A DNA stretch of 64,000 bases from Phytohabitans suffuscus. GTDB taxonomy: Bacteria > Actinomycetota > Actinomycetes > Mycobacteriales > Micromonosporaceae. Below are positions 38,840 to 48,888 of this stretch, piece after piece. Under the pieces are notes generated by a model. That model did no database searches. It was not told the origin of the DNA and saw only the letters and a program-made list of their open reading frames with translations. The stretch covers positions 6,820,320-6,884,319 of the forward strand of contig NZ_AP022871.1 in NCBI RefSeq assembly GCF_011764565.1, read 5' to 3'. Each line of letters opens with the position of its first letter. Positions within the stretch are counted from its first letter, which is position 1. Position numbers and translations under genes: made by a program.

Positions 38840-40051
38840 GTGGCTGCGGTCGTCCTCGGCGTAGGCGGCGGCATCGCCGCCTACAAGGCCTGCGAGCTGC
38901 TGCGGCTCCTCTCCGAGTCCGGTCATCCGGTCCGCGTCGTCCCGACCGCCTCGGCCCTGCGTTTCGTCGGCGCGCCGACCTGGGCGGCGCTGTCCGGCCA
39001 GCCGGTCGCCGACGAGGTGTGGTCCCAGGTGCACGAGGTGCCGCATGTGCGGATCGGGCAGGGCGCCGACCTCGTGGTCGTCGCGCCGGCCACCGCCGAC
39101 CTGCTCGCCAAGGCCGCCCACGGCCTCGCCGACGACCTGCTGACCAACACCCTGCTCACCGCCCGGTGTCCGGTCGTGTTCGCCCCGGCCATGCACACCG
39201 AGATGTGGGAGCACCCGGCCACCAGGGCCAACGTGGCCACGCTCCGCGCCCGCGGCGCGATCGTCATCGAGCCGGCGGTCGGCCGCCTCACCGGCGCCGA
39301 CTCCGGCAAGGGCCGGCTGCCCGACCCCGCCGAGATCTTCGCGGTCTGCCGGCGCGTGCTGGCCCGCGGCGGCCTCCCCGCCGCCGACCTCGCCGGGCGG
39401 CACGTGGTGGTCACCGCCGGCGGCACCCGCGAGCCGCTCGACCCGGTGCGTTTTCTGGGCAACCGCTCGTCCGGCAAGCAGGGGTACGCGTTCGCCCGCG
39501 CGGCCGCCGCCCGTGGCGCCCGGGTCACGCTCGTCAGCGCCAACGTCGCCCTGCCCGACCCGGCCGGCGTCGACATCGTGCGGGTCGGCTCCACCGAGGA
39601 GCTCCGCAAGGCCACCGTCGAGGCGGCGGCCGGCGCCGACGTCGTGGTGATGGCGGCCGCGCCCGCCGACTTCCGGCCGGCGGCCGTCTCACCCTCGAAG
39701 ATCAAGAAGAGTGACGGCGGCGCGCCCGTCATCGAGCTGGTCACCAACCCCGACATCGCCGCCGAGCTGGGCGAGGGCAAGCGGCCCGGCCAGGTGCTCG
39801 TCGCGTTCGCGGCGGAGACCGGCGACGGCGACGACGCGGTCGAAAGCGCCCGGGGCAAGCTGGCCCGCAAGCGCGCCGACCTGATCGTGCTCAACCGGGT
39901 GGGCGTCGACCGGGTGTTCGGTGCCGACGCCAACACGGCGGTGGTGTTCGGCGCTGACGGTTCGGCGACCGAGTTGTCCGAACAGCCGAAAGAAGATCTG
40001 GCCGACGCCGTGCTCGATCTGGTAGTACCCCACTTAACCGACCTGTCATAA
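38840..40051 (+). CDS. coaBC: Coenzyme A biosynthesis bifunctional protein CoaBC
   Basis: 403 residues. The CoaC decarboxylase half has LGVGGGIAAYKACELLR, the NTLLTARCPVVFAPAMHTEMW active-site region and the flavin-binding APATADLLAKAAHG. The CoaB half has VTAGGTREPLDPVRFLGNRSSGKQG, MAAAPADFRP and KIKKSDGG. It turns phosphopantothenate and cysteine into phosphopantetheine. GTG 38840 lies four bases after a MITE, so its upstream translation signals now come from the element; no Shine-Dalgarno is obvious. Confidence 0.95.
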   Translation: MAAVVLGVGGGIAAYKACELLRLLSESGHPVRVVPTASALRFVGAPTWAALSGQPVADEVWSQVHEVPHVRIGQGADLVVVAPATADLLAKAAHGLADDLLTNTLLTARCPVVFAPAMHTEMWEHPATRANVATLRARGAIVIEPAVGRLTGADSGKGRLPDPAEIFAVCRRVLARGGLPAADLAGRHVVVTAGGTREPLDPVRFLGNRSSGKQGYAFARAAAARGARVTLVSANVALPDPAGVDIVRVGSTEELRKATVEAAAGADVVVMAAAPADFRPAAVSPSKIKKSDGGAPVIELVTNPDIAAELGEGKRPGQVLVAFAAETGDGDDAVESARGKLARKRADLIVLNRVGVDRVFGADANTAVVFGADGSATELSEQPKEDLADAVLDLVVPHLTDLS

Positions 40052-40064
40052 GGGATAGTCAGGG

Positions 40065-40092
40065 TTGAGACTTGAGCGGCGATGGCTACACT
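40065..40092 (+). promoter_or_regulatory. Probable metK promoter
   Basis: TTGAGA (40065-40070), 16-bp spacer, TACACT (40087-40092), placing transcription start near 40099 and a 5' leader of about 37 bases with GTGAGGAGC before metK. The leader is too short for a SAM riboswitch. Confidence 0.55.
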
Positions 40093-40135
40093 GCCGCGAA
40101 ACGCGAAACACGAAGACACAAACGTGAGGAGCACC

Positions 40136-41329
40136 GTGGCACGCCGCCTGTTCACCTCCGAGTCGGTCACGGAGGGCCACCCGGACAAGATCGCTGACCA
40201 GATCAGTGACGGCATTCTCGACGCGCTGCTCGCCCAGGACCCGCGCAGCCGGGTCGCGGTCGAGACGCTGATCACGACCGGTCAGGTGCACGTGGCCGGC
40301 GAGGTCACGACCAAGGCATACGCGGACATTCCCGCGATCGTCCGCGAGACCATCCTCGGGATCGGGTACGACTCGTCGAGGAAGGGCTTCGACGGCGCGT
40401 CGTGCGGCGTGAGCATCTCGATCGGCTCGCAGTCGCCGGACATCGCGCAGGGCGTCGACAACGCGTTCGAGCTGCGCTCCGGTGCCTCCGAGTCCGCGCT
40501 CGACGCGCAGGGCGCGGGCGACCAGGGCATGATGTTCGGCTTCGCCTGCTCGGAGACGCCCGAGCTGATGCCGCTGCCGATCGCCCTGGCCCACCGCCTC
40601 GCCCGCCGGCTCTCGGCCGCCCGCAAGGACGGCACGATCCCCTACCTGCGGCCGGACGGCAAGACCCAGGTCACCGTGGAGTACGACGGGCTGCGCCCGG
40701 TGCGCCTCGACACCGTGGTCGTCTCCAGCCAGCACGCCGCCGACATCTCGCTGGAGTCGCTGCTCACGCCCGACGTGCGCGAGCACGTGATCGCCCCCGA
40801 GCTGGAGGGCCTGGGGTTGGAGACCGAGGGCTACCGGCTGCTGGTCAACCCGACCGGCCGGTTCGAGATCGGTGGTCCGATGGGTGACGCGGGTCTGACC
40901 GGCCGGAAGATCATTGTCGACACGTACGGGGGCTATGCCCGGCACGGTGGTGGCGCGTTCTCGGGGAAGGATCCGTCGAAGGTGGACCGTTCGGCGGCGT
41001 ACGCGATGCGTTGGGTGGCCAAGAACGTGGTGGCCGCGGGCCTGGCCGAGCGGGTGGAGACCCAGGTGGCGTACGCGATCGGCAAGGCCCAGCCGGTGAG
41101 CCTGTTCGTGGAGACGTTCGGCACCGAGAACGTTCCGGTCGACCGCATCGAAAAGGCGATCAACGAGGTCTTCGACCTGCGCCCGGCCGCGATCATCCGC
41201 GACCTCGACCTGACCCGCCCGATCTACCGGCAGACCGCGGCGTACGGCCACTTCGGCCGCGAGCTGCCCGACCTGACCTGGGAAAACACCGACCGCGCCG
41301 CCGACCTCAAGTCGGCCGCCGGCGCCTAG
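40136..41329 (+). CDS. metK: S-adenosylmethionine synthase
   Basis: 397 residues. GTG 40136 with GAGGAGC upstream gives the canonical start RRLFTSESVTEGHPDKIADQ. GAGDQGMMFGFAC binds ATP, TGRKIIVDTYGGYARHGGGA and FSGKDPSKVDRSAAY form the active site, and VAYAIGKAQPVSLFVETFGT is near the C-terminus. It makes SAM from methionine and ATP. Its stop overlaps the GTG of priA (TAGTG). Confidence 0.98.
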   Translation: MARRLFTSESVTEGHPDKIADQISDGILDALLAQDPRSRVAVETLITTGQVHVAGEVTTKAYADIPAIVRETILGIGYDSSRKGFDGASCGVSISIGSQSPDIAQGVDNAFELRSGASESALDAQGAGDQGMMFGFACSETPELMPLPIALAHRLARRLSAARKDGTIPYLRPDGKTQVTVEYDGLRPVRLDTVVVSSQHAADISLESLLTPDVREHVIAPELEGLGLETEGYRLLVNPTGRFEIGGPMGDAGLTGRKIIVDTYGGYARHGGGAFSGKDPSKVDRSAAYAMRWVAKNVVAAGLAERVETQVAYAIGKAQPVSLFVETFGTENVPVDRIEKAINEVFDLRPAAIIRDLDLTRPIYRQTAAYGHFGRELPDLTWENTDRAADLKSAAGA

Positions 41330-43304
41330 TGGGTGGCGGCACACTGACCACACGTAAGACGAGCGACCGGCAGCCGGCTTCACGGTTGCCGGTCGCTCGC
41401 GTTTGCGTGGACGTGCCGCTCGCCCACCTCGACCGCCCGTTCGACTACCTGGTGCCGGACCAGCTCGACGAGGGCGCCCAGCCGGGTACGCGGGTCAAGG
41501 TGCGCTTCTCCGGCCAGCTTGTCGACGGGTGGCTGCTGGAGCGGGCCGAGGAGACGGCGCTGGAGAAGAAGCTGCTCTACGTCGAAAAGCTCGTCTCGCC
41601 CGAGGTGGTGCTCACGCCCGAGGTGGCGCGGCTGGCCCGGGCGGTCGCCGACCGGTACGCGGGCAACCTCGCCGACGTCCTCCGCCTCGCCGTCCCACCC
41701 CGCCACGCCCGCGTGGAGCAGGCCCCCGCCGTCGAGGAGCCCGCGGACCTGCCGGACGTCAAGCTCGACGAGAGCGGCTGGAGCGCGTACGGCGCGACCG
41801 GCTTCCTCGCCGCCCTCACCGAGGGGCGCCCGGCCCGCGCGGTCTGGTCGGCGCTGCCCGGCGAGGACTGGCCGGCCCGCTTCGCCGAGGCGGCCGCCGC
41901 CACCGTGCGGGCGGGCCGGGGCGCGGTCGCCGTCGTCGCCGACGCCCGCGACCTCGACCGCCTCGACGCCGCGCTGTCCGCCGTGCTCGGGCCCGGCCGG
42001 CACGTCGCGCTCTCCGCCGCGCTCGGCCCGGCCAAGCGGTACCGCGCGTTCCTCGCCGCCAGCCGGGGCCGGGTGCCGGTGGTGGTGGGCACCCGGGCGG
42101 CGATGTTCGCGCCGGTCACCGACCTGGGCCTGGTCGCGCTCTGGGACGACGGCGACGACCTGCACGCCGACCCCCGCGCGCCGTACCCGCACGCCCGCGA
42201 GGTGCTGCTCACCCGGGCCCAGCTCACCGGCGCCGGCGCCCTGCTCGGTGGGTACGCCCGCACCGGCGAGGCCCAGCTCCTGCTGGAGACCGGCTGGGCG
42301 AAGGAGATCGTGGCGCCCCGGGAGACCGCGCGGGCCCGTACCCCTCGGTCAGCCCCACCGGCGACGACCCGCAGCTGGCCCGCGACCCGGCGGCCGCGAC
42401 GGCGCGGCTGCCATCGGTCGCCTGGGAGGCCGCCCGGTCGGCGCTCAAGGGCGGCGCGCCGGTGCTGGTACAGGTCCCGCGCCGCGGCTACCTGCCGTCG
42501 ATGGCGTGCGCCGGATGCCGCACCCCCGCGCGCTGCCCGCACTGCTCCGGCCCGCTGGCACTGCGCTCGTCACACGCCGTGCCCGGCTGCCAGTGGTGCG
42601 GCCGCGTCGCCGCCGCGTACGCCTGCCCGTCCTGCGGCGGCCGCCGCCTGCGCGCCGCGATCGTCGGCGCCCGGCGCACCGCCGAGGAGCTGGGACGCGC
42701 GTTTCCCGGCGTCCCGATCCGCACCTCCGGCCGCGACGAGGTGCTGGCCACGGTGCCGGACGAGGCCGCCGTGGTGGTGGCGACGCCAGGCGCCGAGCCG
42801 GTCGCCGCCGGCGGCTACGGCGCGGTGCTGCTGCTCGACACCTGGGCGCTGCTCACCCGCGCCGACCTGCGCGCCAGCGAGGAGACCCTGCGTCGCTGGA
42901 TGAACGCCGCCGCCCTGGCCCGCGCCGGCGGCCGCGTGGTGGTCGCCGCGGACGGCTCACTGCCCACGGTCCAGGCCCTCATCAGGTGGGACTCCCCGTG
43001 GTCAGCCGCCCGCGAGCTGGCCGAACGCCGCGAGCTGGGCTTCCCACCCGCCGCCCGGATGGCCAGCCTGACCGGCGCCGCCGAGGCGGTGGCCGACCTG
43101 CTCACCACCGCCCACCTGCCCGAGGGCGCCGAGCTGCTGGGCCCCGTGCCCGCCCCGCAGGGACAGGAGCGGATGCTGGTCCGGGTCCGCCGCGCCAACC
43201 AGGCCGCCCTGGCCAGAGCACTGCACGAGGCCGCCGGCGTCCGCACCGCCCGCAAGGCCGCCCAACCGGTCCGCATCCAGGTCGACCCGCTCGACCTCCT
43301 CTGA
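41329..43304 (+). CDS. priA: Probable replication restart protein PriA, helicase-motif-less (frameshifted in this sequence)
   Basis: One base missing around gggccc at 42332-42337 splits the gene; restored, the product is about 658 residues. VCVDVPLAHLDRPFDYLVP and VKVRFSGQLVDGWLLE form the 3' DNA-binding domain. The zinc domain has eight Cys (CAGCRTPARCPHC, CQWCGRVAAAYACPSC). No GKT Walker A is present, and the DEEH position reads LWDDGDDLHADPRAPYPHAR, so unwinding activity is unlikely; this loss is known across actinobacterial PriA. It may act as a structural primosome factor. Confidence 0.9.
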
Positions 43305-43449
43305 CCACGCCTCCTCCCCGATCCGCGCCGAGCTACCGCGACGCCCGTCGTGGTCCAGACCGCAATGCCACTCACCTTGAGCCGAGCCCGGGGACCAGTC
43401 ACGGTCCCCGATCCGCCGCAGCTCTCGACGCGAGACAGCAAACCTGGGT

Positions 43450-43654
43450 CCTGCTGCCTGAAACTCGGCCGGCAGCAGGAAGCGGCAAACCCCGGGTTTG
43501 TTCGGATCTTGACCAGTCCACAATCCAGTCGATCTACGCGTGTACCTGGACCTGACCCCGAAAGGGTCCACAGGGAGCGTGCCCGAGCGCTCGACCGTTC
43601 GTGGCGTTCCGTACCGCCTCAGAGAATCCGCATCCCACCGTCTTGATCAAACTA
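43450..43654 (-). repeat. Interspersed module B, copy 2
   Basis: Reverse-strand match to 9766-9982, with a terminal hairpin cctgctgcc / ggcagcagg (43450-43479). The conserved core gtttgttcggatcttgacca and cagtcgatctacgcg is read on the plus strand here. Confidence 0.75.
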
Positions 43655-44089
43655 GAGACCTTCCGGGTCAGGGTTCGCGTCTGTCCACAGTGATCTCTGT
43701 GCTTCCGCCGGTCTGTCCGCCTCGATGTGGAGGCTGGGGGTCGGTTTCGGTGGATCGTGGTATGGATCCGCCCCTCTGGGGGCAGTTTCATACCACGATC
43801 TGTTGCCGGGAGCCGCGCGTTCGAGGGCTGCGCCGGATTCGCCCGGTTTATTCTCCTCGTCAGTGTGATCGTGGGCCGCAACGATCCGATGAGGGCGAGC
43901 CGGAAGCCGCCGGGTCGGTCCCCGAGCTGGCGCCGGCCGCTTTTCCACCGATTTGCCCGCCCGTCGCACGGCCCGAGGGATCGGTTCCGGCTGGTCGACG
44001 AAGACAAACCGGGTGATTTCGGCGGCGCCGGCGCGCCGCGACCCTGGCCGCCTCGCCATCCGCTCAACCCTGACCGCGAAAGCTCCATC
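43655..44089 (-). mobile_element. 435-bp repeat element, copy 1 (occupied site)
   Basis: Inserted exactly between modules B and A. The plus strand reads aaacta | element | ggccgagtggc, whereas the other locus (9765/9766, reverse) reads aaactaggccgagtggc without it. Ends carry imperfect inverted repeats, gagaccttccgggtcaggg against gagctttcgcggtcaggg. It contains the GATCGTGG hairpin at 43753-43800. Two further copies lie at 47932-48352 and 48889-49343. No transposase is encoded. Confidence 0.8.
43753..43800. repeat. GATCGTGG hairpin, copy 2
   Basis: Perfect 12-bp outer arms gatcgtggtatg / cataccacgatc and an inner gcccc-tctg-ggggc stem. It lies inside the 435-bp element. Confidence 0.88.
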
Positions 44090-44444
44090 GGCCGAGTGGC
44101 GCTGCGGCCAGACCGCCGCTCCCGCGACCTCGCCACCGGCGCCAGGCAGGTCAGCGGCGGCCCCACCGCCGTTCTCACCACCGCCCTGCGCGTCACACGA
44201 TCCCAACCCCGCCCATCAGGCGGCCGTTGATCGCGCGGGCGCGGGCGCGGGCCAGTCTGCTGTTGATCAGGGACTTTGTGGCGGGACACGCCGGCCGACA
44301 CGCCCACGAAGTCCCTGATCAACCCCCCTCCGGTTGGGAGGGTTGGCCAGCAGGTCGACAGCGACCGAGCCGGGTTGGGTTGTGAAGCGCGGAGGGTGAG
44401 GCCGCGGGAGCAGCGGTCCGGACCACCGCGGACGTCGCGGTAGC
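44090..44444 (-). repeat. Interspersed module A, copy 2
   Basis: Inverted relative to 9443-9765. Shared blocks include gttgtgaagcgcggagggtg, gaggccgcgggagcagcgg and, at the other end, ggccgagtggcgctgcggcc. The inner 62-bp palindrome is the best-conserved part. Confidence 0.75.
44262..44323. repeat. 62-bp palindromic repeat, copy 2
   Basis: gttgatcagggactt at 44262 and its complement ending at 44323. Reverse complement equals 9578-9639 with one difference. Confidence 0.9.
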
Positions 44445-44700
44445 CCTCGATGTCCTGCTCTACGGCGGACCGGCACGCGCGCGGATCCGCCCTGGGACGC
44501 GGAGGGCGCGCAGGGTGCGTGCGTCGATCTCGCCGGTCGGGGGACCGGGGTGATCTGCCGTGTGAGCGCGGACGGCGGGGGCGCCGACGCCGATGGACGG
44601 CCGGTTGCGGCGGGCCGCGCGGGCGACTCCGTAGACTGGTACGCCACCTCTTTTTTCGCTCGCCGCGTCGCGGCGAGAGAGCGCGACAAGGAGCCCGTCA
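44445..44700. other. Region upstream of def
   Basis: No gene is seen. A TAGACT hexamer at 44632-44637 may be a -10 element for def, but no well-spaced -35 is visible. GACAAGGAG precedes the def start. Confidence 0.35.
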
Positions 44701-45324
44701 GTGACCGTCCAGCCCATCCGAGTGTTCGGCGACCCCGTGCTCAGGACGCCCGCCGAGCCGGTCGTCGACTTCGACGCGGAGCTGCGGCGGCTCGTCGCCG
44801 ACCTGACCGAGACCATGCAGGAGGCGAGTGGGGTGGGGCTGGCCGCGCCCCAGCTCGGCGTGGGGCTGCGGGTGTTCACGTTCGACGTCGACGACGTGGT
44901 CGGCCACCTGGTCAACCCGGAGCTGAGCTTTCCCGACGAGGAGGAGCAGGAGGGGCAGGAAGGGTGCCTGTCCATCCCCGGCCTCTACTTCGACACCAAG
45001 CGCCGGCTCAACGTCGTGGCCAAGGGCTTCAACGTGTTCGGCGACCCGGTGCGGATCGTCGGCACCGAGCTGATGGCCCGCTGCGTCCAGCACGAGACCG
45101 ACCACCTCGACGGCGTGCTCTTCGTCGACCGGCTGGACCCCGAGGCGCGCAAGGAGGCGATGAAGGCGATCCGGGCCGCCGAGTGGTACGACACGGCAGC
45201 CCCGCCGACCGTCAAGGTGAGCCCGCACGGCTCCAACCTTCTCGAGGCTGGTCGCCGCGTCGCGGGCGCGCGACGCGGCGACCAGCCGGGTGGCGCGGAC
45301 AGCCCCTTCGGCCTGGGGCGGTGA
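44701..45324 (+). CDS. def: Peptide deformylase with C-terminal palindromic insertion
   Basis: 207 residues. The three metal motifs are intact: GVGLAAPQ (44-51), EGCLS with Cys89, and HETDH (131-135). It removes the N-formyl group from new proteins. After VKVSPHGSN the chain runs through LLEAGRRVAGARRGDQPGG (about residues 180-198) before a family-like SPFGLGR end. That segment is encoded by an 18-bp-arm palindrome closely related to the one in carB. GTG 44701 follows AAGGAG. fmt starts four bases after the stop, the classical def-fmt pair. Confidence 0.95.
   Translation: MTVQPIRVFGDPVLRTPAEPVVDFDAELRRLVADLTETMQEASGVGLAAPQLGVGLRVFTFDVDDVVGHLVNPELSFPDEEEQEGQEGCLSIPGLYFDTKRRLNVVAKGFNVFGDPVRIVGTELMARCVQHETDHLDGVLFVDRLDPEARKEAMKAIRAAEWYDTAAPPTVKVSPHGSNLLEAGRRVAGARRGDQPGGADSPFGLGR
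45236..45299 (+). repeat. In-frame palindromic element in def
   Basis: 18-bp perfect arms ggctggtcgccgcgtcgc / gcgacgcggcgaccagcc (45246-45287) around gggcgc, with flanks cttctcgag and gcgcggacag. It is the second copy of the carB element, in the same reading frame, with paired substitutions in the stem. Confidence 0.85.
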
Positions 45325-45327
45325 CCG

Positions 45328-46251
45328 GTGCGCCTGGTCTTCGCCGGAACCCCGGCCGTCACCCTGCCCGCGCTGGACGCGATCGCCGCCTCCGGCCATG
45401 ACCTCGTGGCCGTGGTGACGCGGCCGGACGCGCCCGCCGGCCGGGGCCGCCGCATGGTGCGCTCGCCCGCCGGCGCGTGGGCCGACGAGCGGGGTATCGA
45501 GGTGCTCACCCCGGCCCGGCCGCGCGAGCCCGAGTTCCAGGCCCGGCTGCGGGAGATCGCGCCCGACTGCGTCCCCGTCGTGGCGTACGGTGCGCTGGTG
45601 CCACCCGCCGCCCTGCAGATCCCCAAGCACGGGTGGATCAACCTGCACTTCTCGCTGCTGCCCGCCTGGCGCGGCGCCGCCCCGGTGCAGCACGCGGTGC
45701 TGCACGGAGACGAGGTCAGCGGGGCGAGCGTGTTCCAGCTCGAGGAGGGCATGGACACCGGCCCGGTGTACGGCACGCTGACCGAGGAGATCAAGCCCAC
45801 CGACACCTCCGGCGACCTGCTCGACCGGCTGGCCGTGTCGGGCGCGGAGCTGCTGGTGGCGGTGCTCGACGGGATCGGGTCCGGCGCGGCGCGGGCCGTG
45901 CCGCAGCCCGCCGACGGGGTCTCGCTCGCCCCGAAGATCACGGTGGAGGACGCCGAGGTGCGCTGGGCCGAGCCGGCGTTCGCGGTCGACCGGCGGGTCC
46001 GCGCGTGCACGCCGGCGCCGGGCGCGTGGACCACGTTCCGGGGCGAGCGCATGAAGCTGGGCCCGGTCCGCCCCGTGCGCTACGGCCCCGAGCTGGAGCC
46101 AGGCCACCTGCTCGTGGAGAAGGAGCGCGTGCTGGCGGGCACCGCGACCGACCCGGTGGCGCTCGGCGAGGTGCGGCCGGCCGGCAAGAAGGCCATGTCC
46201 GCGCTCGACTGGGCCCGCGGTGCCCGGGTCACGGCGGAGGCGTTCGCGTGA
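45328..46251 (+). CDS. fmt: Methionyl-tRNA formyltransferase
   Basis: 307 residues. RLVFAGTPAVTLPALDAIA starts the catalytic Rossmann domain. INLHFSLLPAWRGAAPVQHAV holds the Asn-His active site and SLLPAWRG signature, and GVSVFQ-type GASVFQLEEGMDTGP contains the catalytic Asp. KITVEDAEVRW and the C-terminal OB-like domain bind initiator tRNA. GTG 45328 follows the def stop by four bases, and the stop overlaps the rsmB GTG. Confidence 0.97.
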   Translation: MRLVFAGTPAVTLPALDAIAASGHDLVAVVTRPDAPAGRGRRMVRSPAGAWADERGIEVLTPARPREPEFQARLREIAPDCVPVVAYGALVPPAALQIPKHGWINLHFSLLPAWRGAAPVQHAVLHGDEVSGASVFQLEEGMDTGPVYGTLTEEIKPTDTSGDLLDRLAVSGAELLVAVLDGIGSGAARAVPQPADGVSLAPKITVEDAEVRWAEPAFAVDRRVRACTPAPGAWTTFRGERMKLGPVRPVRYGPELEPGHLLVEKERVLAGTATDPVALGEVRPAGKKAMSALDWARGARVTAEAFA

Positions 46252-47611
46252 GGGGCGGCGTGCGCACCCAGCGCCCCGACCTGCCGCGCCAGGCGGCGTA
46301 CGAGGCGGTGGCGGCCGTGCACCGCGACGGCGCGTACGCCAACCTCGTGCTCCCGGCGATCCTGCGCGAGCTTCGGCTGTTCGGGCGGGACGCGGCGTTC
46401 GCCACCGAGCTGACGTACGGCACGCTGCGCCACGAGGGCACACTCGACCTCATCGTCGGCGCGGCGGCCGGGCGCGAGGTGGCCCGGATCGACCCACCGG
46501 CCCGCGACGCGCTGCGCCTGGGCGCCTACCAGCTCCTGCACACCCGCGTGCCGGCACACGCCGCCGTCTCCGCCACGGTCGACCTGGTGCGTTCGGTCGC
46601 GCCGGGCGCCACCGGCTTCGCCAACGCGGTCCTGCGCGAGATCGGCACCCACGACCTGGACGCGTGGATCGGCAAGCTCGCGCCCCCGTACGACCAGGAC
46701 CCGGTCGCCCACCTCTCCGTCGCCGACAGCCATCCACAGTGGATCGTGCGGGCGTTCAACGAGGCGCTCGGCGGCGACTTCGACGAGACCACCCGCCTGC
46801 TGATCGAAGACAACCAGCGCCCGCCGGTCCACCTGTGCGCCCGCCCCGGCCGGGCCGACGCGGTCGAGCTGGCCGAAGAGGTGGGCGGCGCGCCGGGTGC
46901 CTTCTCGCCGTACGCGGTCTACCTGCCCGGCGGCGCCCCCGGCGACCTGGCGGCCGTGGTCGAGGGCCGCGCGCACGTACAGGACGAGGGCTCCCAGCTC
47001 GTCGCCGCCGCACTCGCCGACGCGCCGCTCACCGGCTCCGACGCCCGCTGGCTCGACCTGTGCGCCGGCCCCGGCGGCAAGACCGGCCTGCTCGGCGCGC
47101 TGGCCGCCCAGCGCGGCGCCGAGGTGACCGCCGTCGAGGTCGCCGAGCACCGCGCGCGGCTGGTCTCCCAGGCCACCCGCGGCCTGCCCGTGACCGTGCT
47201 GCACCAGGACGGCCGCGACCCGCTGCCCGAGCCCGCCTTCGACCGCGTCCTCGTCGACGCCCCTGCACCGGCCTGGGCTCGCTGCGCCGCCGCCCGGAGT
47301 CCCGCTGGCGCCGCAGCCCCTCCGACCTGCCACCGCTGACCCGCCTGCAGCGCGAGCTGCTCGGCGCCGCGTTCACGGCGGTCCGCCCCGGCGGCCTCGT
47401 CGCGTACGTGACCTGCTCGCCACACCTCGTCGAGACCCACGTGACGGTCACCGAGGCAGCCCGCCGCAGCGGCCTGCCGGTCGACCTCGTCGACGCCCGC
47501 CCGCACCTGCCGACCGGCATGCCCGGCCTCGGCGCCGGCCCCACGGTGCAGCTGTGGCCACACCGCCACGGCACCGACGCGATGTTCCTGGCACTGCTGC
47601 GCCGCGGCTAG
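46248..47611 (+). CDS. rsmB: 16S rRNA (cytosine-967-C5)-methyltransferase (frameshifted in this sequence)
   Basis: A missing C in the run at 47260-47263 splits the gene exactly in motif IV; restored, it reads VLVDAPCTGLGSLRRRPESR and the product is about 454 residues. The N-terminal NusB-like RNA-binding domain (RQAAYEAVAAVHRDGAYANL, GFANAVLREI) is followed by the SAM domain with LCAGPGGKTGLLGALAA. The second catalytic Cys is in YVTCSPHLVET. GTG 46248 overlaps the fmt stop. It ends the def-fmt-rsmB operon. Confidence 0.94.
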
Positions 47612-47746
47612 GCCCTGTTTGAAGAGATTTGTCGAGGCGAGCCTCCAGGCGGCGGTCCGGCGCCGCCGGTCGTGTCTGGGCCCGGGCCTTCGGCGGTGCC
47701 GCTGGTCGTCGTCCATGGACCGTTCGGGGTAAGGGTTTCTGGGTCT

Positions 47747-47858
47747 GTCCATATTGGTACGTCGGCGGTGCTCAACCCTCGGATCCAGAGACCTTCCACG
47801 CGGTTGAGGTGTTTGTCCGTCCATATTGGTGGCTCGGGTGGCGATCAACCCCGGATCC
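47747..47858 (+). repeat. Pair of direct repeats with AT-rich core
   Basis: gtccatattggt followed by a G-rich stretch and atcaaccc/ctcaaccc-cggatcc occurs at 47747 and 47819, 72 bases apart. The atattgg core stands out in a GC-rich background. Confidence 0.6.
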
Positions 47859-47931
47859 GGGGTTGAGCTGCCGACGATGTCCGTCGCGGTCCGGGGGCGC
47901 GTTCCCGCTCGTCCACAACCCATCCCGGCGC

Positions 47932-48352
47932 CGGAAGGTCTCTATGGAGCTTTCGTGGTCGGGGTTGAGCGGATGGCGAGGTGGCCGGGGTCGCGGTTGC
48001 GGCGGTGCCGAAATCGCCTGGTTTGTGTTCGTTGATCAGCTGGAACCGGTCCCTCGGGCCTTGCGGCGGGCGGGCAAATCGGGTGGAAAGCGGCCGGTGC
48101 CAGGTTGGGGAGCGACCGGGCGGCTTTCCGGTCTGTCCTCATCGGGTCGCTGAGGCCGGCGGTCACCCTGACGAGGAGGACAAACCGGGCGAATTCGGCG
48201 CCTGCCCTCGAACGCGGGGCTCCCGGCAACAGATCGTGGTATAAAACTGCCCCAGAGGGGCGGATCCGTACCACGATCCGCCGAAACCGACCCCCAGCCT
48301 CCGCATCGAGGCGGACAGACCGGCGGAAGCACAGAGATCACTGTGGACAGAC
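47932..48352 (+). mobile_element. 435-bp repeat element, copy 2 (right end truncated)
   Basis: Begins ccggaaggtctctatggagc and runs to ctgtggacagactcc. It lacks the final aaccctgacc terminal repeat seen in copies 1 and 3. A GATCGTGG hairpin lies at 48232-48278, with tgccccagaggggc as inner stem. Confidence 0.75.
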
Positions 48353-48692
48353 TCCAGGCCGGACGCTTCGTCCTGAGAGGGCTCGGATCATGCCGCTGTC
48401 GCGGCGGTGTCTCCTTGATCGGCGCGGGTTGGAGCGCGCCATGCGGTGTCCGTGGCGAGTAACTACCCCTCCAGGACTCTGCTGGCCAATTTCGAGGACT
48501 GCTGTGACCTGCGAAAACGTAGCCGGGAGAGTTGCTGACCGCGCGCGTCTGGCCGCTGGGTCGCCGCAGTGGCTTGCTGTCGCTGTCCCGGCGCAACTCG
48601 CGTCAGCGAGGAGTGTCTGTGGAGTTTCGGGGGTCGAGGTCTGTGCGGCGGGCCGGTCCTTGATCGGCGTCGCTGTTGGCTGGCTCTGGGCG

Positions 48693-48740
48693 GATCGTGG
48701 TACCTGGCTGCCGCTGGAGGGGCAGCTGTGTACCACGATC
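48693..48740. repeat. GATCGTGG hairpin, free copy
   Basis: gatcgtggtac and gtaccacgatc arms flank ctgccgctggaggggcag. The surrounding sequence does not match the 435-bp element. Confidence 0.82.
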
Positions 48741-48888
48741 CGCGTCTTGGGTTGATGTCGAAGCGTCGATCATGGGAAGGGGGTGGTCGGTGTGGTGTTC
48801 GTTCGCCTGGACTCAGCGTGATCTGCCGGCGGGACATGGTTTGGGTAAACGATCACCAGCGCGAGCGCGACACGAAGTCACCTCGGCC

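Noticed and set aside
40052..40135. SAM riboswitch before metK
   Set aside because: The leader from the predicted promoter is about 37 bases, too short, and no SAM aptamer core is visible.
43655..44089. A small gene in the 435-bp element
   Set aside because: Frames open in one copy are interrupted or shifted in the others, and no ribosome binding site is conserved.
47629..48153. Plus-strand 174-residue frame after rsmB
   Set aside because: It runs from direct repeats into a 435-bp element copy and is not preserved in the other copies.
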